From Panulirus ornatus (taxonomy: Eukaryota > Arthropoda > Malacostraca > Decapoda > Palinuridae): a stretch of DNA of 64,000 nucleotides. The notes beneath the pieces are model-generated. The model saw only the letters and a program-made list of their open reading frames with translations. It was not told the DNA's origin and searched no databases. Below are positions 12,700 through 24,265 of the stretch, one piece after another. A program made the position numbers and the translations under genes. The number at the start of each line of letters is the position of its first letter. Positions within the stretch are counted from its first letter, which is position 1. Location: positions 5,064,282-5,128,281 of the forward strand of contig NC_092276.1 of the NCBI RefSeq assembly GCF_036320965.1. The letters are read 5' to 3'.

Positions 12700-13170
12700 T
12701 GGATCACAACTTCCTGGAACAGCGTCAGGACGTCTTGGAATAGCGTCAGGGACTGGCATTTACCTGGCGTTGACTTAGCAGGTCTTCTGTCCTCACAACT
12801 CGGGTTGAATACCAGCAGCTGAGCTGGGTCTTGGATCGACCGAGCTGTTGTAGTGGGCGGCCCACACGACCACGTAATCACTACCTACAACAGCGTCAGA
12901 ACTGCTGGACTTGCAAGAGGACTGCATGGAACGGTGTCAGGTCAAGCAGGGTCAGGAGTGCGCGGAGTATGGTTAGGAATGCTTAGAACAGCTTCAGAAG
13001 TGCCTGGAATGGCATCAGAACTTCCTAGAACAGTCAGCCGTCCTGGAACATTGTCATAACTTCCTGAAACAGCGTCAGAACCTAGAATAGCAGGAGGACC
13101 GCCTGGAATAGCGTAAGAACCTCCTGGAATAGCGTTAGGATCACTGGGAACTGCGTCAGGACTTCGAGGA
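12700..13170. repeat. Degenerate ~21-bp minisatellite
   Basis: Repeated but diverged units of cctggaatagcgtcaggact occupy 12705-12755 and 12890-13165, separated by about 130 bp of different sequence. Confidence 0.75.
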
Positions 13171-13701
13171 AGTATCATGACTGAAGGAAGGAAAGTGGAT
13201 TACAAACCTGAGCGGCAGGTGGGGTTGAGGACTTGGGAAGGTTTCAAGGATGTCGTTGAGGTTAGCGAATGGGGGTGAAGTCATAATAAAGGAGGGGAAC
13301 AGAGCTGTTTGAAAAGTGGTTAAAATGGAAATAGGTTCTGGTTGAGGCTGCATGGAAATGGTGAGGAGTGGAGATGGGTTTAGGGATGAGACCGTGATGG
13401 AGATTGTGAGGATTAAAGTTGACTTAAAGGATGAGGTTATAGGGAGCTGGTAAGAGGTGTGGGTTAGGTTAGGGATGAGGTCAAAGACGAAACGTCACAA
13501 AAGACTACAGAAACAATGGTTGGCAGCCACGCAAGCGATACAGACGGATGGTTGATAAGACGTTTGCCTCACAACCACTGCTGTATTTAATTTAAACCAA
13601 CGACAACTAACATGTAATTAAACCTATAATGAAGGTCGGGGACATGGGTTTCCTACCAGTGAGAGTCACTAGAAGAAAACCTCTTCACCTTCGTAGTTAT
13701 C

Positions 13702-13930
13702 AAGTAATGGTGTAGACAGTAGAGCAAGAGAAGTAATGGTGTAGACAGTAGAGCAAGAGAAGTAATGGTGTAAACAGTAGAGCAAGAGAAGTAATGGTGT
13801 AGACAGTAGAGCAAGAGAAGTAATGGTGTAGACAGTAGAGCAAGAGAAGTAATGGTGTAGACAGTAGAGCAAGAGAAGTAATGGTGTAGACAGTAGAGCA
13901 AGAGAAGTAATGGTGTAGAATGTAGAGTTA
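13702..13930. repeat. 29-bp minisatellite, homogeneous
   Basis: About eight nearly identical units of gtaatggtgtagacagtaga followed by gcaagagaa, period 29. The period is not a multiple of 3 and no unit has stops on the minus strand, so long minus-strand frames are artefacts of it. Confidence 0.95.
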
Positions 13931-14187
13931 GACAAGTGATGGTGGAGAGTTAGAGGAGGTATTAACCATGACGTGCACGCCCTCGCTGCCTTCCTCCCTC
14001 ACAGCTGGAGGAGAGAGAGTATGTGGTTGGTTACTTTTTTTGGATTTAATCACTTTATCTACCGTTGCACATGACAGCTGTGGTTGGTTGCGTGTGTGTG
14101 GCATGTACTGCTCCTCTAAGTTGAGGTTAAGGTGCTGCGGAACGAGGGTCAGGTGTATATAGGTGACCTGATGTGTTGATACTACTG

Positions 14188-14192
<5 letters not shown>

Positions 14193-14266
<74 letters not shown>
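14193..14266. repeat. (GA)n microsatellite
   Basis: Pure GA run of 37 units. Confidence 0.97.
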
Positions 14267-14269
<3 letters not shown>

Positions 14270-14347
14270 TATACCCAAAGTAATGTTTATGATTTTACTC
14301 ATAGCAGTACATGTACTGGCATAAAGCGTACTAACATACCATCCCCT

Positions 14348-14367
14348 CACACACACACAGACACACA

Positions 14368-14409
<42 letters not shown>
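14348..14409. repeat. (CA)n microsatellite, interrupted
   Basis: CA run broken twice by a G (acacag), then pure to 14409. Confidence 0.95.
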
Positions 14410-14412
<3 letters not shown>

Positions 14413-14782
14413 GCTTTACAATATTTCCTACAAGAAGTTCAGATGAGTTTTCGCGATTCGGTAAAAGGAATTTATGGTTTGTTTGCTCGTATCTGAAAAC
14501 GTTCTTACGTCTCGTCTTCCCTGGGCGATAAATGCTAATCAAAGGTTGAGTTGATCCTGCAGTGTTATGAAATGGAGGTATGGAAACCCTCTCCATTAGC
14601 TGGTCTTTCTTCAGCGTCCATAATTGATACACATGATTATTATTAATGAAGGGTAATCACTTTATATTTAATGTCAACTTTCTAATTTAGGACTATGTTT
14701 GTGATTATTGAAACTGTAACTAAATGGGCTGAAGTTTCGTACATTATAATCCAGTCTTGGAAGAGACTGGAGTGTCTCTTTA

Positions 14783-14807
14783 TATGTATGTATGTATGTA
14801 TGTAGTT
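14783..14807. repeat. (GTAT)n microsatellite
   Basis: About six units of tatg. Confidence 0.9.
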
Positions 14808-14926
14808 TTACAAGGTATATCTGCTCTAGTTATGATGAACCAAGAATTACTAGGTATGTTCAAGATAATGCTAAACAAGATTGTGGAACGTTTAGTGTGA
14901 ATGTATACTGTTTGTATGATGTTTGA

Positions 14927-14958
<32 letters not shown>

Positions 14959-14980
14959 TGCGTATGTATGTATGTATATA
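14927..14980. repeat. (GT)n then (GTAT)n
   Basis: A GT run to 14954, a short gcgcgtgcg bridge, then about four units of tatg. Confidence 0.92.
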
Positions 14981-15229
14981 TGAATGTATTTGATGCCTCC
15001 AGCCAAGGTATTCGTACTCTTCCCCCTCATTTGCAATTATTCTAATTAAACGTATAGTTGGACGGCAGTTTTTGTGAGTGATCATGACAGCGAGTAATTT
15101 AGCCGCTGGTGAAGCTAACATTATACTGATGAAGAAGTTAAGGTGGGGCGACAGCCGATGAAACCAACCCAGAGTTCAGTGTGACTTCCACTGACACGGC
15201 TGGATGGCCTCTCATTCAGACAGTCGCTC

Positions 15230-15441
15230 CAACCTGCGTTTACTGTGTCCGCCTGCGTATAACTGTGTCCGCCTGCGTATAACTGTGTCAGCCTGCGTAT
15301 AACTGTTCCAGCCTGCGTATATTGTACCAGCCTGCGTATACTGCACCATCTTGCGTATACTGTACCACTGCGTATAACTGTACCACCCTGCGTATACTGT
15401 ACCAGCCAGCGTATATTGTACCCGCCTGCGTATACTGTGAT
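15230..15441. repeat. 20-bp minisatellite
   Basis: About ten units of gcctgcgtataactgtgtcc, more regular at the left and shortened and diverged at the right. The LINE insertion at 15466 lies just beyond its right end. Confidence 0.92.
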
Positions 15442-15452
15442 TTATCGTCATG

Positions 15453-15465
15453 TACATGCACTCTG
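15453..15465. repeat. Target-site duplication, left copy
   Basis: tacatgcactctg, identical to 16186-16198, directly abutting the 5' end of the LINE insertion. Confidence 0.9.
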
Positions 15466-15974
15466 TGGGGGAGGGGGCGAAAATTCTGGGGGCCTTGAAG
15501 AATGTGTGGAAGTCGAGAACATTATCTCGGAAAGCAAAAATGGGTATGTTTGAAGGAATAGTGGTTCCAACAATGTTGTATGGTTGCGAGGCGTGGGCTA
15601 TGGATAGAGTTGTGCGCAGGAGGATGGATGTGCTGGAAATGAGATGTTTGAGGACAATGTGTGGTGTGAGGTGGTTTGATCGAGTGAGTAACGTAAGGGT
15701 AAGAGAGATGTGTGGAAATAAAAAGAGCGTGGTTGAGAGAGCAGAAGAGGGTGTTTTGAAGTGGTTTGGGCACATGGAGAGAATGAGTGAGGAAAGATTG
15801 ACCAAGAGGATATATGTGTCGGAGGTGGAGGGAACGAGGAGAAGAGGGAGACCAAATTGGAGGTGGAAAGATGGAGTGAAAAAGATTTTGTGTGATCGGG
15901 GCCTGAACATGCAGGAGGGTGAAAGGAGGGCAAGGAATAGAGTGAATTGGATCGATGTGGTATACCGGGGTTGA
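15465..15974 (+). pseudogene. Non-LTR retrotransposon protein, C-terminal fragment
   Basis: About 169 codons without a frameshift or internal stop. Segments typical of the region after the polymerase domain in arthropod LINEs are GAKILGALKNVW, then GIVVPTMLYGCEAWAM, then MDVLEMRCLRTMCGVRWFDR, then LKWFGHMERM, then RRRGRPNWRWKDGV. The catalytic palm (the YADD-type motif) and the endonuclease lie upstream in a full element and are absent. The ATG at 15450 belongs to host flank and the duplicated target site, so the apparent MYMHS start is not retrotransposon sequence. The intact frame suggests a fairly recent insertion. The exact LINE clade cannot be fixed from this part. Confidence 0.9.
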
Positions 15975-16185
15975 CGTGCTGTCAGTGGATTGAATCAAGG
16001 CATGTGAAGCGTCTGGGGTAAACCATGGAAAGCTGTGTAGGTATGTATATTTGCGTGTGTGGACGTATGTATATACATGTGTATGGGGGGTTGGGGGGTT
16101 GGGGGGTTGGGCCATTTCTTTCGTCTGTTTCCTTGCGCTACCTCGCAAACGCGGGAGACAGCGACAAAGTATAATAAATAAAAAA
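15466..16185 (+). mobile_element. 5'-truncated non-LTR retrotransposon (LINE) insertion
   Basis: A 720-bp insertion flanked by a perfect 13-bp direct repeat. It holds the C-terminal part of the retrotransposon ORF (stop at 15972-15974) and then a roughly 210-bp 3' untranslated region. The region contains a conserved ctgtcagtggattgaatcaa, a variable GTAT/GGGTT-rich part (16030-16110), a conserved tail with gctacctcgcaaacgcggga, and an A-rich end (ataataaataaaaaa). Truncation at the 5' end, an A-rich 3' end and flanking duplication are hallmarks of target-primed reverse transcription. I recall the tail as widespread in decapod genomes. Endonuclease and reverse transcriptase are missing, so this copy cannot move by itself. 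Confidence 0.93.
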
Positions 16186-16198
16186 TACATGCACTCTG
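16186..16198. repeat. Target-site duplication, right copy
   Basis: tacatgcactctg directly after the A-rich LINE tail. Identical to 15453-15465. Confidence 0.9.
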
Positions 16199-16369
16199 GT
16201 ACATCTGTAACTTGCCTGTATTATGTAATCTCCTGGTTCATCTGTATCCACTTTTATATGGATGTTTATATTATTTTTTTCTGTATTGTATTTTAAACCT
16301 TCAATGACTTGCATAATAAAACTGAGTTTACCTCTGCTATTCTTTAAACTAGTTTTACTTTATCATTTC

Positions 16370-16370
<1 letters not shown>

Positions 16371-16435
<65 letters not shown>
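16371..16435. repeat. (AT)n microsatellite
   Basis: Pure TA run of about 32 units. Confidence 0.97.
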
Positions 16436-16439
<4 letters not shown>

Positions 16440-16544
16440 TCTTAAAATCAGTAAGGAAAAATAATCTGTATTATGTAAACAATATAAGTCATTGTTTGCT
16501 TGTTTGGTGAGTATTTCCCCCTGCCCCTCCCCTTTTCTGTGACT

Positions 16545-16547
16545 TGT

Positions 16548-16590
<43 letters not shown>

Positions 16591-16591
16591 C
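16545..16591. repeat. (GT)n ending in (GC)n
   Basis: A GT run with one TAT interruption, ending in gcgcgcgcgc. Confidence 0.95.
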
Positions 16592-16754
16592 TTACCCGCG
16601 CCATTAAATATACACGTTTCCTGGAAGCACGCCATAGAAAACAGGTAGACGCAGTCTTTGCTCATATCTAAGCAAGCATGAATTTGCAAGATTACGCACA
16701 AAATGTCATTTTTTTTTCTACAGTTTCACAAATGCAAGCGAACTCCCCTTCATA

Positions 16755-16756
<2 letters not shown>

Positions 16757-16810
<54 letters not shown>
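16757..16810. repeat. (CA)n microsatellite
   Basis: CA run of about 27 units. Confidence 0.97.
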
Positions 16811-16813
<3 letters not shown>

Positions 16814-16949
16814 TATCAGGAGGCCTATTAAGGTGAACGGCACAGAGAATAATGCCTGTAATAAAGGAGACAAAGAGAAAGGTCAGACGCCCACTGTAGA
16901 CCTACCCACACCAACTTCCGGCGTGGCTCTGGAACAACAGCTCTGTCTG

Positions 16950-16952
<3 letters not shown>

Positions 16953-16987
<35 letters not shown>
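16953..16987. repeat. (GA)n microsatellite
   Basis: Pure GA run of about 17 units. Confidence 0.97.
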
Positions 16988-16989
<2 letters not shown>

Positions 16990-17219
16990 TGGGAACATCC
17001 AAAGATATCATGAAGAGTATCACTAATAACGTATACGTGGATCAAATGGGAAAGTTAAGATGCGGATGAGAGAAGGAAGATTGCCATAACTTTGGTCGGA
17101 AGGACCAGATCTGCTCGTGTGGTTGATAACGATAGAGATAACGTTAACACCTCAAGGTAATGGAGTTCAGAGGAACACTGGATGAAAGATACAATACAGA
17201 CCAATATGTTGTCTCAATT

Positions 17220-17480
17220 ATGACGGTACGACCCTTGAGCATGACGGCACTACCCTTGAGCATGACGGCACGACGTTTGAGCATGGTTGTATGGCCATTG
17301 GGTATGACGGTCTGGCTATTGACCTGATCCTTGAGGGTCAGATCAAACATCAAGCCATCCTACCGAAGGGTCGTCCAGCTGTGCTCAAAGGTGGAACCGT
17401 CGTCCACATCGTTCGCCCTCCTTTCCGTGCGGGTCGTGCTGTCGTGTGCTCAAGGATCGTAGCGCGCTGCTCAAGAGTCT
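17220..17480. mobile_element. Palindromic (foldback-like) repeat element
   Basis: The left arm is four 21-bp units (17220-17303) of the type atgacggcacgacccttgag plus c. The core is tgacggtctggctattgacc (17305-17324) followed by ttgagggtcagatcaaac and aagccatcc (to 17360), an imperfect palindrome. The right arm (17361-17480) carries diverged units in reverse orientation, such as gaagggtcgtccagctgtgc and gctcaaggatcgtagcgc. Related elements lie at 48.5, 58.8 and 62.1 kb and arm-only arrays at 1.2 and 31.2 kb. No coding capacity. The architecture resembles a foldback element, but no target-site duplication was identified. Confidence 0.7.
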
Positions 17481-17861
17481 GATGACACATTTACGTACAG
17501 ACAAGTCAAAGAGAATTAAGCTTATCAGATGGTGACGCTGAGCCTCATTAGTTACTTGAGGCGGTCGAGGGTCAGCGAGTAGGCCTCCGTCAGCAGGTCT
17601 CTCCGGACACATCCATCACAGGATATATCAGGAGACGAAAGACCAGATCCCTCGGGTTGTTTTTGAACCATATTAGGAGTAAGAGAGACAGGTAGGGAGT
17701 TGCGACTCATCCTACACGTTCTCCTCCCCTCCTGACGGCGTCCTGCCATCCACAATCCCTCCCCTCCTGACGGAGTTCTACCATCTACCAACCCATCCCC
17801 TTCCTCATCCATCTCCTCCTGGCTACCCTCCTCTCACCCTCCTCACTACCCTTTCTTTCAG

Positions 17862-17915
17862 GCTGACGTTCCAGGATACGCCCTTTCTGCCCATCAGCCA
17901 AAGGAGGGGGTCTGA
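17862..17915 (+). other. Possible terminal exon
   Basis: A good acceptor-like tract (ctaccctttctttcag) ends at 17861. It is followed by a short open frame reading ADVPGYALSAHQPKEGV and then TGA (17913-17915). There is no matching upstream exon or other support in the window. Confidence 0.12.
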
Positions 17916-18345
17916 CAGTTTCTCATGATAATCACCTTAATTACTAGTTATTACAGGTTCGGCCACTGTTCTCCTCACCTCCCGCTACCCATGGGGCTGG
18001 GCGGGGGAGTCCTTCCTCAAGGCCTATGTTCGATTTAAATGCCTGCGTATTTTACGTCTATAAGGGCGACAAAGACTTTTTTTTTTCAGTTTATGACCTC
18101 TTTTGTCGTTATTTCACTCGCTCTTTGCCGGGGTCTATCGAGTCATATGAACATAAAAAAAGGACAAATGAGCTTCGTGCTCTGCGTATTAGTGGCAGTT
18201 TAGGCTTGTATGGCCGTTAAGAGAGGTCTCATCTGGTGATTACGACCGTTCGTGGCTCAAGTGTTAGATTGATGGAGTCTTGCGTTCATGTGAAAAGCAA
18301 GATAACGTTAAGACTTGATGGTCTATCTCGAGGTTTTCTGCTGGA
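17916..18345. other. Spacer, no gene seen
   Basis: No repeat unit or protein-like frame recognised. Confidence 0.4.
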
Positions 18346-18780
18346 AGACAGTAGATAGATAGATGGAGACACCCAACCCAACACTACAGATGAGACAGTA
18401 AGACAGTGTAGTGAAGCAAAACACTCCTCCCGACCTATAACTGTAGATGGAAAAAGGATAGTAAAGCGGAGGTCTCTTCCCCACCCTCCATAAAACGTAG
18501 ATGGAGACAAGTTTGTAAAACAGGTTCCTTTCCATCCACCACCATAGATGGAAACAAGATAGTATAACAGAAGGCTCCCTCTCACACACCACTATAGATG
18601 GAGACAAGATAGTATAACAGAAGGCTCCCTCTCACCCACCACTATAGATGAAGACAAGATAGTATAACAGAAGGCTCCCTCTCACCCACCACTATAGATG
18701 GAGACAAGATAGTAAAGCAGAGGGCTCCTTTCCCAACACCACCATAGATGGAGACAAGATAGTAAAGCAGAAGGCATTTG
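18346..18780. repeat. 50-bp minisatellite
   Basis: Units start with atagatggagacaagatagt, continue ataacagaaggctcc, and end near cccaccact. The period is exactly 50 bp between about 18541 and 18750, and about 53 bp with more divergence to the left. Eight to nine units in all. Minus-strand frames of 70-100 codons are this repeat. Confidence 0.92.
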
Positions 18781-20640
18781 AGGTATCATACTTCCTGTCC
18801 ACAAACAGTAGGAAATGCCTAGGTTGTCGCTACTGTGGTCCTCGCAGTCTTTCAGAGTGGTAAAATTAATTCGGGAAGGTATGGTATGGACGTGACTCAT
18901 CCTGCTGCGCTCGGATTATGAAAACTGATACTCTTGAGGCGGGAGGCTCGGCTGGGCCCACACTCCCCTGAACCGTTCTGGTCGAAGATCTATCTGTGTC
19001 AAGGGGGAGGAGGATGAGGCGCGCCGTTCTAAAGACAGGGGTCCCGTGCCAGGGTGGGGTCTGGCGTGTCTGTAACATCAGTATATGTCTATTGCTCGTG
19101 TTCCCATATAACACACGTAAATATTTCTCGGTAAGGAGAAATGATACTTTCTCGTTGCGTTTGTAGAGATTCTTCAGGTCCAAATCTGGTAAGGGCTGTT
19201 ATCAATGACAGTCCGTTCTCTGTTGGACCATGACTGGCACAGGTCGGGTATGCGGCTCTGATTGTATGGGATTAATTTGGCGGACATGTGTGTTGTGTAT
19301 GGTGCGTTAGATTCATAACGAGTGAGGGGCAATTAAAGTAACAAGGCTGCAGTTGTGCCAGCACTCAGAGAGGAGAACGGGTGAGACTGCTACAACGATA
19401 CGAAACATCGTCGGCGACTCCTGGTTGCTGCCGCCGAAGCTGAAGTGTTTCCTGCAGAGTTTGCCTGATGGACCAGGTTGTTATGTCTGCTTAGCCCTCA
19501 GGTCTGCGATGACGAACAGTTTAGTCGATCATTATGGATGATACTTGACTGAGAATGAAATATGAATGTACACACTAGGGTTGAGAAGTGGATAAAGACT
19601 CATCAAACCTCACCAAGATGAGTTTGTTACTCATCTGTCCCATTCATTTCCCCTCATCCATCGGCACCACGTCTACTCATACTCATCTACGCCACTTCTC
19701 TTACCCATGTGTACAACCCTTCCTCATCCTCACCCATTATCACCTCTCCTCTATCCCCCATGAACCGCATCAGTACACGCCCCCACAACCTACGTGACCC
19801 CCGCCCATACATCCCTCACAACTCGGCTGCTGAAAGCGGAACAAAGCGACCCGCGTCGAAGGAAGGGCCCATAAGTTTTTAACATATGCAAATGGCTTCC
19901 TCTAACTTACCAACCGGTAGTTGGTAATTTAGTTTCCCGTTAATTGGGGTATAATTACCTGGAACCATGATAATCTTTTGTTTTGGTATTATAATCGCGT
20001 CGTGATTGGTGTTTGATATTCATTAAAGATTCGTCCGAGATTCATATTCTAATGTGTGGATTTGATCAACTGCAATGACTTACTTCTAGTGTTGACTTAC
20101 AAGACTGTATTATCTTTATATTCATGGAGTTTGACTCAGTGTTATAATGCCAGTTTTATTCTCATCTTCGTAGAAACGAGGAGTAAATCTCGAATAGAAG
20201 TGAACAAAAATAGAAAAGGGATTTGAATTTATATTTTATGGACAAACACAGGAAGAAGGATCGTAATGAAAGAGATCGTCAACTGTTTTGTCGTCGGCTC
20301 GTGATTGTGATAGCCTGGGGGTGTAGAGGGTCTTTTATTTACTAGATTTTCTTTTACTAGAGATCATACAAACTCCCCAAGTATCATATAGCAACTAACA
20401 ATGAAGGTATCAATATAGACAAGTGATACGACTGTTTTACTGGTGTCATCAACACCGAGATTGGCGCAAAGAGGACTCGAAAACACAACCCATTTACATT
20501 TGGTACTGAACTTGGATGCTCAGGTTATTACCAGGATATTAGCGGAAGGAGAAGTAGTGTTTGTAACGAGGGCAGCCAGGTAGTAGGTAGTAGTACTGAC
20601 ACCAGCAGTTATATGGGCAACGACACGAGCAAAAACCAGG
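18781..20640. other. Spacer, no gene supported
   Basis: Low repeat content. A patch at about 19440-19500 (cctgatggaccaggttgtta) faintly resembles decapod dispersed repeats but is too diverged to assign. From 19900 to 20520 the sequence is AT-rich and stop-dense. Confidence 0.4.
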
Positions 20641-20792
20641 ATCATTAGCGAGAATTCGTGCACTACCGATGAACACCCAGTCAGCAGGAGCAGCAGCAGG
20701 AGAACAACAGCAGCAGAAGCAGTAGCAGCAGCAGTGGCAACAACTGTAATAAAAGCAAAATCGTTGCCGTGTTGTTGTTGTTGTTGTTGTAA
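20640..20792. repeat. CAG/AAC-rich tract and (GTT)n
   Basis: Imperfect cagcagcaggag-type repeats (20675-20750) followed by gttgttgttgttgttgtt at 20772-20790. Confidence 0.85.
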
Positions 20793-20809
20793 CATAACTT
20801 ATGTATAAC

Positions 20810-21010
20810 CCACGTTGGCTCCGGGGTGTATGCTTTAATCCCCCGCGACTCACTCTGGGTTCTAGGTCCTTGCTTTTAGGGCATGGTCTACCGGGCTGTT
20901 TGTTGTTGCAAGCTTCCATTCGTTTTATGCTCTGTAGCCCGGCTGTTCTGGTGCACCTTAGAGGAAACAGTCTGGATGGTGTTTGAAGAAGTCCCGGGGT
21001 TTTCCCATCA
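20810..21010 (-). mobile_element. Degenerate decapod dispersed repeat
   Basis: Read on the minus strand it contains gcaccagaacagccgggcta, then ggaagcttgc, then aacagcccggtagaccatgc, in the same order and spacing as a dispersed repeat I recall from crayfish and lobster sequences (accagaacagccgggctg, then ctgaaagcttgc, then acagcctggttgacc). Diverged throughout and non-coding. The match rests on recall, not a search. Confidence 0.5.
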
Positions 21011-21109
21011 TGTTCCATATATTTCCCGCTTGTAGCGTCAACAGACGTGGGCTCTGATACTAATAGTAGATTCTCTGATAGTCTAGCGAGTGTGTCATTT
21101 TGCTGAGGT

Positions 21110-21400
21110 TGCTAACAACAGCCAGAACGGCAGCAGGGCCAAGAGCATCTCCAACAAAAATAGAAGTGTGTGGTAATATATTGAGTATACAGTATCAGTA
21201 ATTGTGGTATTAGCAGTGGTAGCTGTAGTCGTGGTGACAGAAATAGTATCATCCCCAGTATGAGTAACAGCAGTACCAGCTGGAGGTGGAGGAGGAGTAA
21301 CAGCTGTATGTACAGCAGTAGGAACAGCTTTAAGTGCACCAGTGATAACATCTATAGTCACCACTGCAGAAATAGCAGCAGCAGTAGGGAGAAGGACCAC
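21110..21400. repeat. AGCAGT/ACAGCAGTA-rich low-complexity tract
   Basis: Irregular CAG- and GTA-rich sequence. It yields a long minus-strand frame with Thr/Ala/Val-rich translation that is best explained as low complexity. Confidence 0.65.
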
Positions 21401-21478
21401 CATCGGAAGCGTCTCATGTTGCAAGTATATGACAGGAGGGAGGGAGTGTAGGCTGGGCCCGTAAACTTCTATCCCCCT

Positions 21479-21483
<5 letters not shown>

Positions 21484-21542
<59 letters not shown>
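21484..21542. repeat. (CT)n microsatellite
   Basis: Pure CT run of about 29 units, continuing as ctctccctctcc to 21565. Confidence 0.97.
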
Positions 21543-21547
<5 letters not shown>

Positions 21548-21565
21548 CCCTCTCCCTCTCTCCCT

Positions 21566-22715
21566 ACCTTCCCCCCATAGGCTGGATAATGAGCCTAGGA
21601 TCCTTGTTAGAAAACTTCCCCTTCCGTTCAACCGAATTTTTCCCCCAGCAGCCATAACCCAGGGTAACTTTTTGATAAGTCCTTCCCTGTGGATAAATGA
21701 TAGTGTGGTTCAAGGAAACGGGAGGCGACATTCACCCCACGTCTTCCAATCCTGCTCCGTTGTGTTTACAGTCGGGGGTTTGCTCACTGTAAAGCGGGCC
21801 TCTCGTTGCAGTCAGACTTTTGAGGGTCCACCTCCTTCTCCATTTTTACCCCCATATATATTTTAGGATCCTCGCCATGTTTTCTGTGTGAAAAAAAATC
21901 TTGTTATGTGAATGAGGGACGTTCTCAGAACGTGAATAGAACGTCCATTTGCCTGAGAGTTGTTAAGTGAGGCAGGCGGCGCCCCTCGTGTTGCCTCGCT
22001 ATTTGTGTATTTTTACAGAAGCGTCTGCGTTAAAATGTCCATAACGGAATTGACACAAGATGGCTGGTCCAAGGTGACGGTTTTCCTAGAGTGTTCCTCT
22101 CTGTATTTCAGAAGCTATCATCAAAACTTTGAGAACGAGTGTTTCCTTAGGGAGGTGATATGCCTCACATGACACGGAGACGGGGCGGAATGAGGAATGA
22201 AGGGAGAAAGAAGGGGGAAAAGGAGAATAAGGTCGAAAGGTGAATATAGGAATGACCTGATGTATTGGGTATGTCGAAGAAGTTAAGATTATATGCAACT
22301 AGAATGACACTAGTGGAAGTAAACAGTCAGGTTGTGAGAACAGGAATGAGAATGAAACTCTGATGTGACGGATATGCCGTTGTGAGTGGCCGTATGTTAG
22401 AGCATTTTCAGAACAGAGAGAAGTGAGGTAGAATAGAGGGAGACCGTGGCAAGCAAGGGAGGAAGAGAGAGAAGGCAAGTAAGGAAGAGAAAGAGGTATG
22501 TAAGGTCGGACCTGCTCTCTCCCTTGGTGTCTTACTGGGGAAGGGGGTGAGTAAAGAGGTGATGGAGAAGGATGAGTAAGCGCTCAGGGTTATGGAGGGG
22601 GCTTACCCAGAATACGGGGTGGAGTGGGTAATAGCATCGTCGAGAACTCTATACTCCCGCCTGGAACCTGGAAACTGCTGGAACCTCATTAAAGTGCTCC
22701 TGTGGCTGCACACTG
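21566..22715. other. Spacer, no gene seen
   Basis: Short frames only. Purine-rich from 22180 to 22570. Confidence 0.4.
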
Positions 22716-22716
22716 A

Positions 22717-22718
<2 letters not shown>

Positions 22719-22794
<76 letters not shown>

Positions 22795-22795
22795 A
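22719..22795. repeat. (AT)n then (GT)n
   Basis: AT run of about 33 units ending in gtgtgtgtag. Confidence 0.97.
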
Positions 22796-23037
22796 GTTTT
22801 CATGAGAAAGCCCCAACCAGATGCATTTTAAGAGGAGACTCCCTCTATCTTCCCAGCCAATAGCGGCTTAATTAAAACATCCCTCCTTTCCAACCCTTAC
22901 CCTGTACTCTCATCTCTTACCTCAGAAATCAGTGTGTGTAATGACTCGTGCGCTCACGAGAAGCTACATGTTTACAGCAACTCTCAGATTATATTGTGTG
23001 TCGTTATTTTTGATCCAACAAAGTGAAGGAAAACCAG

Positions 23038-23041
<4 letters not shown>

Positions 23042-23120
<79 letters not shown>
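23042..23120. repeat. (AT)n microsatellite
   Basis: Pure TA run of about 39 units. Confidence 0.97.
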
Positions 23121-23123
<3 letters not shown>

Positions 23124-23436
23124 TTGTTCATGATATATGATACGATATGATATAATATATATTGATTATCCTCAGACCAGTCATTTGGTGTTCAAGACGA
23201 TGATGATGAGTAGTTTGCTATACATGTTTACCAAAACGAACGAAAGGAAACAAAAGTAATTTTTATATAATAACTGATGCATTTCATACAATGTCAGATG
23301 TATTTCTTCTGTAATGATTAGATTCTTCACTGGAATTATTGGCATTTGGGGTAATTTATGTTGGACATACAGACAGGTTCCTAAGGTAGGTAAGGTGATC
23401 AAGGAATTAGGAATGATTTTTTTTTTGTTGGGGGGG

Positions 23437-23439
<3 letters not shown>

Positions 23440-23503
<64 letters not shown>
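23440..23503. repeat. (GA)n microsatellite
   Basis: GA run of about 31 units, preceded by a poly-T/poly-G stretch (23417-23438). Confidence 0.97.
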
Positions 23504-23506
<3 letters not shown>

Positions 23507-23729
23507 CAGCTTCCTTTCACAGGACTCGAACCTTTTCCTTCCTCATGAGTTACTCTCCGGCAAGAGTGACCGGCCACTTTGAGTGCCACTTGGTAGGAGG
23601 GAAGGAGCAGGTCCTGAGGGAGTACCTCCTTAGCAAGGTCTGTGTACGTCTGGTGGGTCCCGTTCCTCAGTAGCTGAGGTCCTTGGTGGCTCGACCAGCA
23701 ACACAAAACCAACTGCTCACTGAGGTAGC

Positions 23730-24265
23730 GACTCCGTCAACTTTCTTCAGTAGGGAACACCTCCGTAGTGAACCACTTCGTCAAGAGGGGACATTTCTCA
23801 GTGATGGATGTTCCTGAGGGCAACACTCAGGGAACGATTCTCGATAAGGAACAGTCTTGACCACGGAACAGCATTAGGAACACAACTTCCTGGTAAGGAA
23901 CACTTCCCAGTTTGGAATTTCAGCAAGAAACACCCTCCCTAAGTAGCACACTTCCCACTTTGGAAATACTTTACAATAAGAAACAGTAGCACACCAACCG
24001 ATCAGGGAACAATTTTGAATAAGGTCCCCACCAGGGAACATCTTCAGTAACATTTCTCAGGGAACACCTCTCAGTAAGGAAGAGTTTTCACGAAGGAACA
24101 CCTTCAGGCATAACTCGTACTCAAGTAACACCCTAGAATAAGGACGGGTCTCCAATAAGGAGCGCCTTCAGCACTATATCTACTCAAGGAACACATTCAT
24201 TATCACACCTGGTACTCAAGCAACACGTCTCAGTAAGTTAGAGTCTTCACCAAGTAACAGCAGCA
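23730..24265. repeat. Degenerate array of 'ggaacacctttcagtaa' type units
   Basis: Variants of aaggaacacctctcagtaag recur at irregular spacing of about 25-40 bp over more than 500 bp. An old, decayed minisatellite. Confidence 0.65.

Noticed and set aside
13669..13935. Minus-strand frames with TITSLALLSTPLLLLLYCLHH repeats resembling membrane segments
   Set aside because: They are the 29-bp minisatellite read through its three frames. The hydrophobicity comes from the repeat.
13928..14632. 234-codon minus-strand frame
   Set aside because: Crosses a CA tract and a GA tract. The rest is unrecognised and split by these repeats.
19345..19541. Possible small gene or repeat containing cctgatggaccaggttgtta
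   Set aside because: Faint resemblance to decapod dispersed repeats but too diverged to place. No protein family recognised.
21095..21655. 186-codon minus-strand frame with a hydrophobic C-terminal end
   Set aside because: Contains a GA microsatellite and GTA/CAG low complexity. No domain and no start context.
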